A stretch of DNA of 64,000 nucleotides, from assembly GCF_963666675.1 (NCBI RefSeq), contig NZ_OY762929.1:5490001-5554000 (forward strand). Direction: 5' to 3'. Source of the DNA: an uncultured Desulfobacter sp. Its GTDB lineage: Bacteria > Desulfobacterota > Desulfobacteria > Desulfobacterales > Desulfobacteraceae. Below the pieces are notes generated by a model. That model saw nothing but the letters and a program-made list of their open reading frames with translations. It was not told the DNA's origin and ran no database searches. The translations under genes and the position numbers were made by a program. Every line of letters starts with the position of its first letter. Position 1 is the stretch's first letter. This document shows positions 1 through 7,743 of the stretch, piece after piece.

Positions 1-557
1 TTGGCATATTTTTCAAGAATAATATAGTTGGAATTCGGCTCGATAGCCACAAGGCAGACTTGAGGATGAAAGGTTTCATCTTCACATAGGCTGATCCGTT
101 TTTCGGGCATAAGCAGTGAAAGGCGTGCTTGTTCCATATCACCGAACTGGCCTATTTGGGTGTCCATTTGATTTGAAATTTTTTGATGGGTGCCGTAGGA
201 TGCGGCCACAAAACTTGATAACCGGGTTAATTTAAGAAAATTGCAAATATTGCGGATGCTGGCGCATCCCACCTTGGTGAATTCGAAATGGAGGGCCTGA
301 ATTAAGGTATGTAAAAATTTTACACCTGCCGGACTTTCGAAAAAAGCGACTATCGCCGGTTCCTCATCTATTTTATCCATCCGGTTGAGCCAGTTTTGTA
401 AAGTTGTTCGGGGAACGCCGACATCTCTGGCAAACTCACGCTGACTGAGTTTTTCTTTACAGTTTTTAAAATCTATAATTTTCATAGATACTTCATCTCT
501 GGGCCATTTTGTCTTGATATTTGCATTATGAGAAGATTCAGCGTATGTAGATGTCAT
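1..557 (-). CDS. DUF6399-type transposase-like protein, partial (N-terminal part only)
   Basis: An open reading frame runs from an ATG at 557 leftwards off the window edge, giving about 185 residues with no stop. Residues ~25-55 look like a helix-turn-helix (QREFARDVGVPRTTLQNWLN). The following part, with FFESPAGVKFLH, FVAASYGTHQK and CEDETFHPQVCLVAIEP, resembles the DUF6399 group of transposase-like proteins common in mobile DNA of deltaproteobacteria. The DETFHP motif may supply an acidic catalytic residue (inference). The catalytic C-terminus lies outside the window, so intactness cannot be judged. An 11-bp inverted repeat lies just upstream. Family recognition is from memory of conserved motifs, not a search. 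Confidence 0.6.
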   Translation of the reverse strand, partial: MTSTYAESSHNANIKTKWPRDEVSMKIIDFKNCKEKLSQREFARDVGVPRTTLQNWLNRMDKIDEEPAIVAFFESPAGVKFLHTLIQALHFEFTKVGCASIRNICNFLKLTRLSSFVAASYGTHQKISNQMDTQIGQFGDMEQARLSLLMPEKRISLCEDETFHPQVCLVAIEPNSNYIILEKYA

Positions 558-578
558 GCCCGGGCTTTCTTGATCCTT

Positions 579-620
579 TCTGTGAATAGTTTTTTGTTTG
601 GCGCATTATCTATTCACAGA
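579..620. repeat. Perfect 11-bp inverted repeat upstream of the DUF6399-type gene
   Basis: TCTGTGAATAG at 579-589 is matched by its exact complement at 610-620, with a 20-base T-rich spacer. CCCGGG-like bases flank both sides (CCCGG at ~560, CCGGG at ~621), so a longer imperfect stem is possible. It lies 22 bases upstream of the start at 557. It could be an operator, an mRNA hairpin or part of an element end; the sequence does not decide. Confidence 0.5.
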
Positions 621-676
621 CCGGGCTAATTTTATCTACATTTTTTTCTTCTAAATTCCTTTTTTAAGATTTTTAG

Positions 677-1021
677 GGCACACTTCTTGGCCGATGTTAT
701 GATCAAGCCCATAAAATTGATAGTGCAATGTGGGAAATGACATGGCAATGGGCGAAAAGGAGGCACCCGAATAAATCCTTGAAATGGATAAAGTCGAAAT
801 ACTTCCAGCGAAAAGGACCTAAGAACTGGGTGTTCCGTGAGAAAAACGGTAACCTCGAACTGTTCTCAATGAGCAGCATTCCCATTCGTCGTCATATCAA
901 AATCAAGGCCAATGCTAATCCGTATGATCCGCATTGGAAAGAATACTTTGATAAACGTTCTAAAAGATCATCTGCTGGGTGCTTAACGGCGCCTTATCAA
1001 TGCTTGAGCCCTGTGAGGTGA
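677..1021 (+). pseudogene. ltrA: Group II intron reverse transcriptase/maturase, C-terminal remnant
   Basis: The open frame after the stop at 674-676 encodes the maturase X/D-domain signature: WQWAKRRHPNKSLKWIKSKY and, further on, IPIRRHIKIKANANPYDPHW, both typical of bacterial group II intron proteins near the C-terminus. All reverse transcriptase motifs (including YADD) are missing upstream. After EYFDKRSKR the frame runs into domain V of the intron RNA and stops at 1019-1021, so the usual C-terminal end (and the HNH endonuclease zone, if once present) has also been deleted. Intact relatives are around 400-600 residues; this is about 114. It cannot be functional as a maturase. Confidence 0.85.
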
Positions 1022-1075
1022 AAGTCTCACGCAGGGTTCTTAGGGGGGAAGGAGGCCGCAAGGTCTCTGACCTAC
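1006..1075 (+). ncRNA. Group II intron domains V and VI, 3' end of a truncated intron
   Basis: A 34-nt hairpin at 1006-1039 has the form of domain V: it starts GAGCC with the AGC triad, has a GUGAAA-type loop region, and the arms CCCTGTGAG and CTCACGCAGGG pair. It is followed by a second stem (AGGAGGCCGCAAGGTCTCT) and a CTAC end near 1075, matching domain VI and an intron 3' end. This places the intron/exon junction at about 1075/1076. The 5' domains I-III are not present, so it cannot self-splice. Confidence 0.8.
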
Positions 1076-2031
1076 CCGGCGGTATGGTAGAGAATCTGTT
1101 CCCTTTTTCCTTCGGGAATAAAACAATCTTTGGGGGCATGGGATTCGAATATCGCGCCCTGCTGTTTAAGCGTGTCCCGGAATTTTAGTTCTTCGTCAAA
1201 ATTTCGGTGGAGTTCAAGGTTTGTTTTATGGTCCAATAAAACCCGCCGTGTGTCTGCCATGGGTAAAGTGCCGAAGCCTTTGTACTCAAACCCCAAATCC
1301 GCATATTTCAAGTCCGGGTCAAAATCCAGTACCGGCGTAAAATCGGCATGGCGGTCAATTGTTTTAGCTCTGCCCGGAATATTCAGGGAAAGCTTTCCGG
1401 CATAACGGCTCAACCCGGCCAAGGTTTCGTCAAATTTATCATAGGGAATTATTTTTCCCCGGACCAGATCTTTGATCTCGCGCACGGGCAAGCCTTTGGG
1501 CAATTCATACACCCGGGTGCCGGATACGATCCTGACAGGATTTGATGCGGTCTTATAATACGGTGCCTGTATTTTGTGTCCGTTCAGGGCAAGAAAGGCA
1601 TCAAAACCTGACCCTGAGTCTTTGAATACAATTTCAGGAATCATTTTTCTAATATATTGAAACCGGAGCAACACCCCATCTTTAGTGCACAATAGCCGTC
1701 CGGTATTGCATCGGTCAATGAACGCGTTAAGATCGTAGGGAGAAATTCTGAAAAGGGTATACTCCTGGTCCGGAGAAAAGAACCGTGCCTCCATTTGCCT
1801 GAAATCGGTTTCGGATTTAAAGGCCATGGCAAAAAGAGTTTTGTCCAAAATATTGAGGCCCGGACGTTGAAGGTCCCGGGCCGTATACACTTTTTGGGGC
1901 CCCACAGGCACCCAGGTGTCTTTCTTTTTCCGCCGTTCCTCTATGCGCACGGTGAATGCGTTGTTTTTAACCGAACGACGCGCTTCATAGATAAAGACAA
2001 TTCCCTGCAATCTGGCACCCCCTTTTCCCAA
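1072..2031 (-). pseudogene. Truncated protein of unknown family (possible SNF2-type helicase N-terminal region), cut by the group II intron
   Basis: An N-terminal part of about 319 residues is open from a TTG start (2031, or TTG at 2010 after an AAAAGGGGG ribosome-binding site). The stop at 1072-1074 lies inside the intron 3' end, so the coding sequence has lost everything after residue ~316. Visible segments include FEYKGFGTLPMADTRRVLLD near the break. The layout recalls the region preceding the helicase core in bacterial SNF2/HepA-like proteins, but no helicase motif is present in what remains, so this label is tentative. The downstream part of the gene is not found to the left of the intron remnant: that region was lost or replaced by the DUF6399-type element. 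Confidence 0.5.
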
Positions 2032-2105
2032 TTAAAAGTCAGTGGCTTTCTAATTCAGATTTTATTACTATGTCAAATTGATCATCTTAATTTAGGTATA
2101 TATAC

Positions 2106-4073
2106 ATGGGTATAGCTTCTGATATTGCAATTATTATTGTGGCCGGGTTGGTCGGCGGCCTTATTGCCCAGCGATTAAGGCAGCCGTTAATCCTGGGGTA
2201 CATTCTGGTGGGTGTCATGGTCGGTCCTTTTACGGGCGGTGTCACCATTTCCAATACCCACGATATCGAGTTATTGGCAGAAATCGGGGTTGCCCTCCTG
2301 CTGTTTGCCCTGGGGCTGGAATTTTCACTCAAAGAACTGAAACCCGTGGCCCGGATTGCCTTGATCGGCACCCCGATACAGATGCTGCTTTCAATTTTCC
2401 TTGGGTTCGGTATCGGTAAACTATTTCACTGGCCGTTCAATGATTCGCTCTGGTTTGGGGGGCTCATCGCCTTGTCCAGTACCATGGTTATTCTTAAAAC
2501 ACTGATGAGTCAAGGTCGCATGGGCACCCTTTCAAGCCGGGTCATGATCGGCATGTTGATTGTTCAGGACCTGGCAATCGTTCCCTTAATGATCATTCTG
2601 CCCAAGTTAAATGAACTGGAGGCAGGCATCCCCGCCCTTGGCTGGGCCGCGGTCAAGGCGGTGACCTTCCTGGTTTTGATGATTTTCATCGGCACACGGC
2701 TCATTCCAAAACTGCTGGCCTATATTGCCAGGCACAATTCGAGGGAACTGTTCCTGCTGGCAATCACCGCAATGGGCCTGGGCGTGGGATACGGCACCTA
2801 TCTTTTTGGATTGTCCTTTGCATTCGGCGCGTTTGTGGCCGGGATGGTGCTCAGCGAGTCTGACTACGGCCACCAGGCATTAAGTGATATCATCCCCCTG
2901 CGTGATATATTTGGATTGCTTTTCTTTGTGTCTGTGGGCATGCTCCTGGACCCGATCTTTTTGGTGAACCACTGGCAAACAATCCTGATTGTGGTGTTAT
3001 GCGTATCCGCAGGCAAAGGAATCATTTTCAGCCTGTTAAGCCGTTTATTCGGCTACGGCAACGTCATTCCGTTGGCTTTGGGATTAAGCATGTTCCAGGT
3101 GGGAGAGTTTTCATTTGTTCTGGCCCGGGTGGGTATCGGCACCCAATCCATATCCAACGATCTCTATTCCCTGACCCTGGCCACCGCCATTGTCACCATG
3201 TTGTTGACCCCCCTTGTTTCGGGACTGACCGCACCCCTGTACGGATTGCGAAAGCGCATGTTTAAAAAAGAACCGGTGCAGACCATCAATTTGCCGGAGA
3301 CAGGCCTGCACGACCATGTGGTCATTGCAGGCGGGGGCCGGATCGGATTTCACATCGGCCAGGTGCTCCAGCGTCTGGACCAGGCCTTTGTCATTATTGA
3401 AATCGATTATCGACGGGTGAGCCAGGCCAAAAGCAAGGGCTTCCCGGTGATTTACGGGGATGTCACCCGGGATGTGGTTCTGGAAGCCGGCAGGGTAAAA
3501 GAGGCCAATCTTGTACTCATTACCACACCCAGGATTGATGTTACGGGATCCGCATGCCGTCAGATTCGCCTTTTGAACCCCACGGTAAGTATTGTGGCAA
3601 GGGCCGAAGGGGTAGAGCAGATGAAGGCCCTGCATGACCAGGGCATACAGGAAGTGGTTCAGCCGGAATTTGAAGCAGGACTCCAGTTCACCCGCCAGGC
3701 CCTGCTCTATTTAAACATCCCGGCCACGGATATCCAGAAATATACCGATGCCTTTCGCAGGGAACTGTATGCCCCGCTTTTTAAAATTTCCAAGGGAGAT
3801 CAAACCCTGTCACAACTGCAAAAAGCATGTGATCTGCTGGAGTTTAACTGGATAAAAATAGTGGCCGACAGCCCTGTGATCGGCCGGACAATCAAAGAAC
3901 TGAATCTTCGCACCAGGACCGGAATCTCAATCGTCGGCGTTATGCATGATGGCGAGTTGCAACCCAACCCGGGTGCGGACTATCAGTTGAAAGCAGGGGA
4001 TCTAATTGCCGTCATGGGCAATATCGAGCAACTGGCGGATTTCCAGACGCTGATTTCGCCGCCACAATCATAA
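2106..4073 (+). CDS. CPA2-family cation:proton antiporter with RCK (TrkA-N and TrkA-C) domains
   Basis: A 655-residue KefB/YbaL-type protein. Residues ~1-385 form the hydrophobic exchanger domain, with the typical start (IIIVAGLVGGLIAQRLRQP, LGYILVGVMVGP) and the LLLFALGLEFSLKEL segment. Residues ~400-520 form a Rossmann RCK/TrkA-N domain (VVIAGGGRIGFHIGQVL, GDVTR), and ~570-650 a TrkA-C domain ending in GDLIAVMGN. It should exchange K+ or Na+ for protons across the inner membrane under nucleotide control. The substrate cannot be read from sequence. It stands alone, downstream of and divergent from the truncated gene, with its start 75 bases beyond that gene's start. Confidence 0.88.
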   Translation: MGIASDIAIIIVAGLVGGLIAQRLRQPLILGYILVGVMVGPFTGGVTISNTHDIELLAEIGVALLLFALGLEFSLKELKPVARIALIGTPIQMLLSIFLGFGIGKLFHWPFNDSLWFGGLIALSSTMVILKTLMSQGRMGTLSSRVMIGMLIVQDLAIVPLMIILPKLNELEAGIPALGWAAVKAVTFLVLMIFIGTRLIPKLLAYIARHNSRELFLLAITAMGLGVGYGTYLFGLSFAFGAFVAGMVLSESDYGHQALSDIIPLRDIFGLLFFVSVGMLLDPIFLVNHWQTILIVVLCVSAGKGIIFSLLSRLFGYGNVIPLALGLSMFQVGEFSFVLARVGIGTQSISNDLYSLTLATAIVTMLLTPLVSGLTAPLYGLRKRMFKKEPVQTINLPETGLHDHVVIAGGGRIGFHIGQVLQRLDQAFVIIEIDYRRVSQAKSKGFPVIYGDVTRDVVLEAGRVKEANLVLITTPRIDVTGSACRQIRLLNPTVSIVARAEGVEQMKALHDQGIQEVVQPEFEAGLQFTRQALLYLNIPATDIQKYTDAFRRELYAPLFKISKGDQTLSQLQKACDLLEFNWIKIVADSPVIGRTIKELNLRTRTGISIVGVMHDGELQPNPGADYQLKAGDLIAVMGNIEQLADFQTLISPPQS

Positions 4074-4081
4074 CCTTATCC

Positions 4082-4207
4082 CTAACTATGACACACCTTT
4101 TTCACATCCTGGGTTCCGCGGTTGTCGGTCATCCATGCCTGTGGGATCTGGACGTTACCGCCTTTAATTGCCCGCATCAATGATTCCAGAGCAGTCTGAA
4201 TGTTCAT
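4082..4207 (-). other. Small open frame, possible C-terminal remnant of a lost gene
   Basis: Forty-one codons on the minus strand from ATG 4207 to TAG 4082, open a further ~10 codons upstream to a stop. The reading (ESLMRAIKGGNVQIPQAWMT, then DNRGTQDVKKVCHS) has protein-like composition and looks like the tail of a larger protein rather than a complete gene. No ribosome-binding site is evident and no family is recognised. Confidence 0.25.
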
Positions 4208-4295
4208 GCCATCGGATTCAGACCGTTTGAGGGTATGTTTTTAGTTTGTTTTTTCCTTGCGGATAGATATCATATTTTTATGTTACCGATGGCTT

Positions 4296-4532
4296 TTAAA
4301 AGTTTTGGACTTCTCGCATGTTATGCAGATCAAATTTATACTCGCCATATGATGGGATGTGTTTAACAGATTGGCCTATCCTCCCCGGGGCTCTTAATTT
4401 CGGATCTTGGACTGTAATGTCATAGATCCCCCGGTAAAAATCATCTGCGGTAATAGCGCACCTGCCTGAACAACCGGAAACCAGAGTCAGGAGAGAAAGC
4501 AACACGATCATTATTTTTAAATCAAAAGACAT
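4296..4532 (-). CDS. Small lipoprotein
   Basis: A 78-residue protein beginning with a signal peptide and lipobox (IMIVLLSLLTLVSGCSG), so Cys21 is probably lipidated and the mature ~58-residue chain is anchored in the envelope. An AAGGAG site lies upstream of the ATG at 4532 (complement of CTCCTTTTT). The mature part is not recognised. It is on the same strand as, and just downstream of, the HTH/DUF2975 pair and could be co-transcribed. Confidence 0.6.
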   Translation of the reverse strand: MSFDLKIMIVLLSLLTLVSGCSGRCAITADDFYRGIYDITVQDPKLRAPGRIGQSVKHIPSYGEYKFDLHNMREVQNF

Positions 4533-4561
4533 GGCCGTTCTCCTTTTTGTTTTTCGTAACG

Positions 4562-4771
4562 TTAGGAGTCGTTAGAATATTCCAAAATATCACCTGGCTG
4601 ACAGTCCAGATGACGGCATATTGCGTCAAGGGTAGAGAATCTGATGGCTTTGGCTTTACCTGTTTTCAGGATAGACAGATTTTGCGCTGTAATGCCTATC
4701 TTCTCTGCCAGGGTATTGGAGTTGATTTTACGCCGGGCCATCATAACATCCAAATTGATAAGAATGGTCAA
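4562..4771 (-). CDS. YozG-like small Cro/C1-type HTH regulator
   Basis: Sixty-nine residues forming a single helix-turn-helix domain: MMARRKINSNTLAEKIGITA, then QNLSILKTGKAKAIRFSTL and CRHLDCQPGDILEY. This pattern defines the small XRE-type regulators that almost always sit beside a DUF2975 membrane protein, as here (the DUF2975 gene ends 12 bases upstream). It probably binds DNA and controls this pair; the membrane partner may modulate it. The function beyond that is unknown. Confidence 0.85.
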   Translation of the reverse strand: MTILINLDVMMARRKINSNTLAEKIGITAQNLSILKTGKAKAIRFSTLDAICRHLDCQPGDILEYSNDS

Positions 4772-4783
4772 ATCAATTCCCCC

Positions 4784-5344
4784 CTATACCGTAAGACTTT
4801 GTTCGTGCTCTAACCGGCACCCCTCCTGCATAACCCTGGCGATCGTCATTAGAATATATCCCAGGATAAACAACGTGATATCCTTATCGGTTATACCAAA
4901 GGTAATCATATGTTCTCCTGGGGGATGATGAAGGGTTAGAATAACACTTAAAAGGCTATCGGTAATGATACCTGTAACGCCAAGCACAAGGATTGTTCCG
5001 GACAGACGTTTGAGGCAGGCAACGTTTTCAGCTTGAAAAATTTTACCGCGCTGATACAGGCGAAATAGTTGAATCAATGTTGTAATGCCGTAAATCATTA
5101 TGCTGGCCGGAATCATGGTAACGGCCAGTCCGGCCAGCCGAATGGGAAGCGGCAAAGGGAGTTGGACAAAATCGGGCAAGACCTCCTGGCTTATCCAGGG
5201 CAGCTTGTTTATGAACAGCCAGATCAAACAAGTGGCCAGGGGAATCACCCCACGCCAAATGTAGAGAGCACATATAATTCTCCGGCTGGATCTCCGGATT
5301 AAGTCCATGTTCTTATTTGTGTCGGTTGTGTGACGGATTTCCAT
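4784..5344 (-). CDS. DUF2975 family membrane protein
   Basis: About 186 residues from the ATG at 5344, chosen because AAGGAG lies about 10 bases upstream; an in-frame ATG at 5413 would add 23 residues without a good ribosome-binding site. Four hydrophobic segments are visible: IICALYIWRGVIPLATCLIW, then LAGLAVTMIPASIMIYGITT, ILVLGVTGIITDSLLSVIL and LFILGYILMTIARVM. The C-terminal LILGYIL...AR.M.EG..LE.EQ pattern is typical of DUF2975. It is the first gene of a two-gene unit with the YozG-like regulator. The family role is uncertain. Confidence 0.8.
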   Translation of the reverse strand: MEIRHTTDTNKNMDLIRRSSRRIICALYIWRGVIPLATCLIWLFINKLPWISQEVLPDFVQLPLPLPIRLAGLAVTMIPASIMIYGITTLIQLFRLYQRGKIFQAENVACLKRLSGTILVLGVTGIITDSLLSVILTLHHPPGEHMITFGITDKDITLFILGYILMTIARVMQEGCRLEHEQSLTV

Positions 5345-5485
5345 GGGTGTTGTCTCCTTTTTCAATTTGATTTGAAGCTGTTTCTTTTTACTATGAAACA
5401 AATTGTAAAACAATAAAAATTTATTGATAAACGATAAAAACTAACTGCGCAACATTAAAGAAGACAAAAGATGCTCACACATTAT

Positions 5486-6607
5486 TCATACCGACCGACG
5501 CCTGAACAACCAGGCAGCCAAAGGCAGGGTGACGCCCGCCATGATCAGCAGCGGCCAAAGCTGGGGCCAGATCGTGGCAAGATCCGCCCCCTCAAGAAAA
5601 ATCCTGCGAAGGGCTGTAATGATGTGGCGTACTGGATTAAGCATGTCTGCCTGCTGAAGCCATATGGGCATGTTTTCCACGGGCGTGGCAAGCCCCGACA
5701 AGGTGATGGCAGGCATCAAAAACAAAAACGCGCCCAAAAGTCCCTGCTGCATGGTGGTGGACAGGGACGATACCAGCAGGCCGACACCCACAATGGTGAT
5801 GATAAAGCACAACAGGGAAACCACCAGGGCGCTGACCGTTCCCCGGAAGGGAATGTGAAACCAGAGCACCGCGCCGCCGGCAAAGATCAGGGCGTCAAGC
5901 ATACCAAAGACAATGCCGGGTATGGATTTGCCGACCAGGATTTCCAACGGACTGAACGGGGCCACCAGAAGCTGGTCAAAGGTGCCGAACTCCCGCTCCC
6001 TTGCAACGGAAAGGCTGGTGAGAATCATCACCACCACGGTACTGATCACCCCGCCGAGGGCCGAAACCATGAACCACCGGCTGCTCAAGTTTTCGTTGAA
6101 CCAGGCGCGTTCCACCAGCGCCAGAGCGGGCCCACGCGCCTGAACGAGGCCTTGTTCCAGAAGCGTTTGATTAAAATTTTCCACAATGGTGCCCAGATAT
6201 CCAATGGCAATCATGGCCACATTGGGACTTGTCCCGTCGGCAATGACCTGAATATTTACAGACCCGCCGGACCGCAGATTTTCCTCAAATTGCGATCCGA
6301 TATGAATCACCACCCGGGCTTTTTTATGATCAATGGCCTCTGTCACCTGTCCGGCACCGTCAAAATATCCGGTGAGCCTGAACCGGCCGGACCCTTCAAC
6401 ATCGGCCAGAAAGGATCGGGAAAGCACAGACCGGCTTTCGTCAAACACGGCATACCGGATATGTTCCAGGTCAAAGGTTGCGGCATAGCTGAAGACAAAG
6501 AATTGGATAATGGGCGGCCCAATCACCACAAAGCGGCTTTTGGGATCCTTCATGATAGTAAGAAGTTCCTTTAATACCAAGGCGGTCAAGCGTCTTAATG
6601 CCTGCAT
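5486..6607 (-). CDS. ABC-2 type permease (YbhR/YhhJ-like)
   Basis: A 373-residue permease subunit: one N-terminal membrane segment (~residues 30-48), a long periplasmic loop (~50-180), then five membrane segments in the C-terminal half, including the SVAREREFGTFDQLLVAPFS signature common to ABC-2 exporters. It is the last gene of the operon TetR-HlyD-ATPase-permease-permease, starting 2 bases after the neighbouring permease. With that permease it should form the inner-membrane channel of a drug or toxic-compound exporter similar to E. coli YbhGFSR. Confidence 0.88.
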   Translation of the reverse strand: MQALRRLTALVLKELLTIMKDPKSRFVVIGPPIIQFFVFSYAATFDLEHIRYAVFDESRSVLSRSFLADVEGSGRFRLTGYFDGAGQVTEAIDHKKARVVIHIGSQFEENLRSGGSVNIQVIADGTSPNVAMIAIGYLGTIVENFNQTLLEQGLVQARGPALALVERAWFNENLSSRWFMVSALGGVISTVVVMILTSLSVAREREFGTFDQLLVAPFSPLEILVGKSIPGIVFGMLDALIFAGGAVLWFHIPFRGTVSALVVSLLCFIITIVGVGLLVSSLSTTMQQGLLGAFLFLMPAITLSGLATPVENMPIWLQQADMLNPVRHIITALRRIFLEGADLATIWPQLWPLLIMAGVTLPLAAWLFRRRSV

Positions 6608-6609
6608 GC

Positions 6610-7743
6610 TTACTCCAGTCTTTTCGATAGTTTGCGAAACGCCAGTCCCAGGAATAAAAGCGCCATGAATACCAGCACCAGGGCATTGGGCAGCAGCACA
6701 GGCCAGACATCCCCGGCCGCAAAAAGGGTATGGGCAATGGTCACAAAATACCGGGCCGGGAAAAGATAACTGATAAACTGGATGAATTTCGGCGTGGATT
6801 CAAGATCAAATATCAGGCCGGAGAGAAAAAATGCCGGCAAAAACCCAGCCATAATGGAAGTTTGGGCCGCCACAAACTGGATTCGAATGGCCGCGGAAAG
6901 AAAAAGCCCGAACCCAAGACAGGTAATCATGAACAGGGAGCTTAGGCCGATGAGCGCCGGCACAGATCCCCGGAACGGCACACCGAAAAGGGTGGTACCC
7001 ACCACCACGGAGAGCCCCATGCCGAACATACCCAGAAAATAATAGGGCAAGGTTTTTCCCAACAGAATATCAATCTTTCGCAGGGGCGTCACCAGCATGG
7101 CTTCCATGGTACCGCGCTCCCACTCCCGGGCGATGACCAGGGCCGTGAGAAGAATGCCGATAAGTGTCATGATCAAGGTAATCAGGCCCGGAATCAGAAA
7201 ATACCGGCTGATGGCGGCCTCATTGAACCAGATGCGCGGGGATATGGAGACCGGGGGTACGAAGGCCGTTTCTCCCCGGGCCGTCCGCACGGATGCCCAT
7301 TTGGCCCCAATATTTTTCATATAGCCTTCGATGAGCCGGGTACGGTTGGCGTCTGTGCCGTTGATGATCAGCTGGACCGGGGCCCTGTTGCCCCCCCCAG
7401 GGGCGCCTTCAACGATTGCCGTAAAATTATTCTGTATGAGGATAATACCCTCGGCCTTGTGGGCCAGAACAAGGTCCTGGGCCTGGGCCATGCTCTCGGC
7501 CGTGGTTATTTTAAAATTGGCGGAACCGGCAAAGCGTGCCGCAAGTTCCCGGGACATGGCCCCATTATCTTGATTGACAAGGACCATGGGGACATGTTCG
7601 GCATCCAGGCTCACCCCGTATCCAAAAATAATGAGCAAGGCCAGGGGCATAACCAGTGCCAGGATGATGGAGCTGGGGTCCCGTAAAATCTGAAGGGTCT
7701 CCTTGCGCAGCACCCCGAAAAGGCGCATGAGAAAGCGATTCAT
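6610..7743 (-). CDS. ABC-2 type permease (YbhS-like)
   Basis: A 377-residue paralogue of the downstream permease: N-terminal membrane helix with RDPSSIILALVMPLALLIIF, a periplasmic loop, and the IAREWERGTMEAMLVTPLRK motif before the C-terminal membrane helices. Its start overlaps the stop of the ATPase gene by 4 bases, so the genes are translationally coupled. It is one half of a heterodimeric exporter channel. Confidence 0.88.
   Translation of the reverse strand: MNRFLMRLFGVLRKETLQILRDPSSIILALVMPLALLIIFGYGVSLDAEHVPMVLVNQDNGAMSRELAARFAGSANFKITTAESMAQAQDLVLAHKAEGIILIQNNFTAIVEGAPGGGNRAPVQLIINGTDANRTRLIEGYMKNIGAKWASVRTARGETAFVPPVSISPRIWFNEAAISRYFLIPGLITLIMTLIGILLTALVIAREWERGTMEAMLVTPLRKIDILLGKTLPYYFLGMFGMGLSVVVGTTLFGVPFRGSVPALIGLSSLFMITCLGFGLFLSAAIRIQFVAAQTSIMAGFLPAFFLSGLIFDLESTPKFIQFISYLFPARYFVTIAHTLFAAGDVWPVLLPNALVLVFMALLFLGLAFRKLSKRLE

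Noticed and set aside
5471..6574. Long plus-strand open frame of 367 codons opposite the ABC permease
   Set aside because: It is the antisense shadow of a permease gene with clear family motifs; its composition (rich in H, Q, G, K) is typical of reverse-strand readings and no homology is visible.
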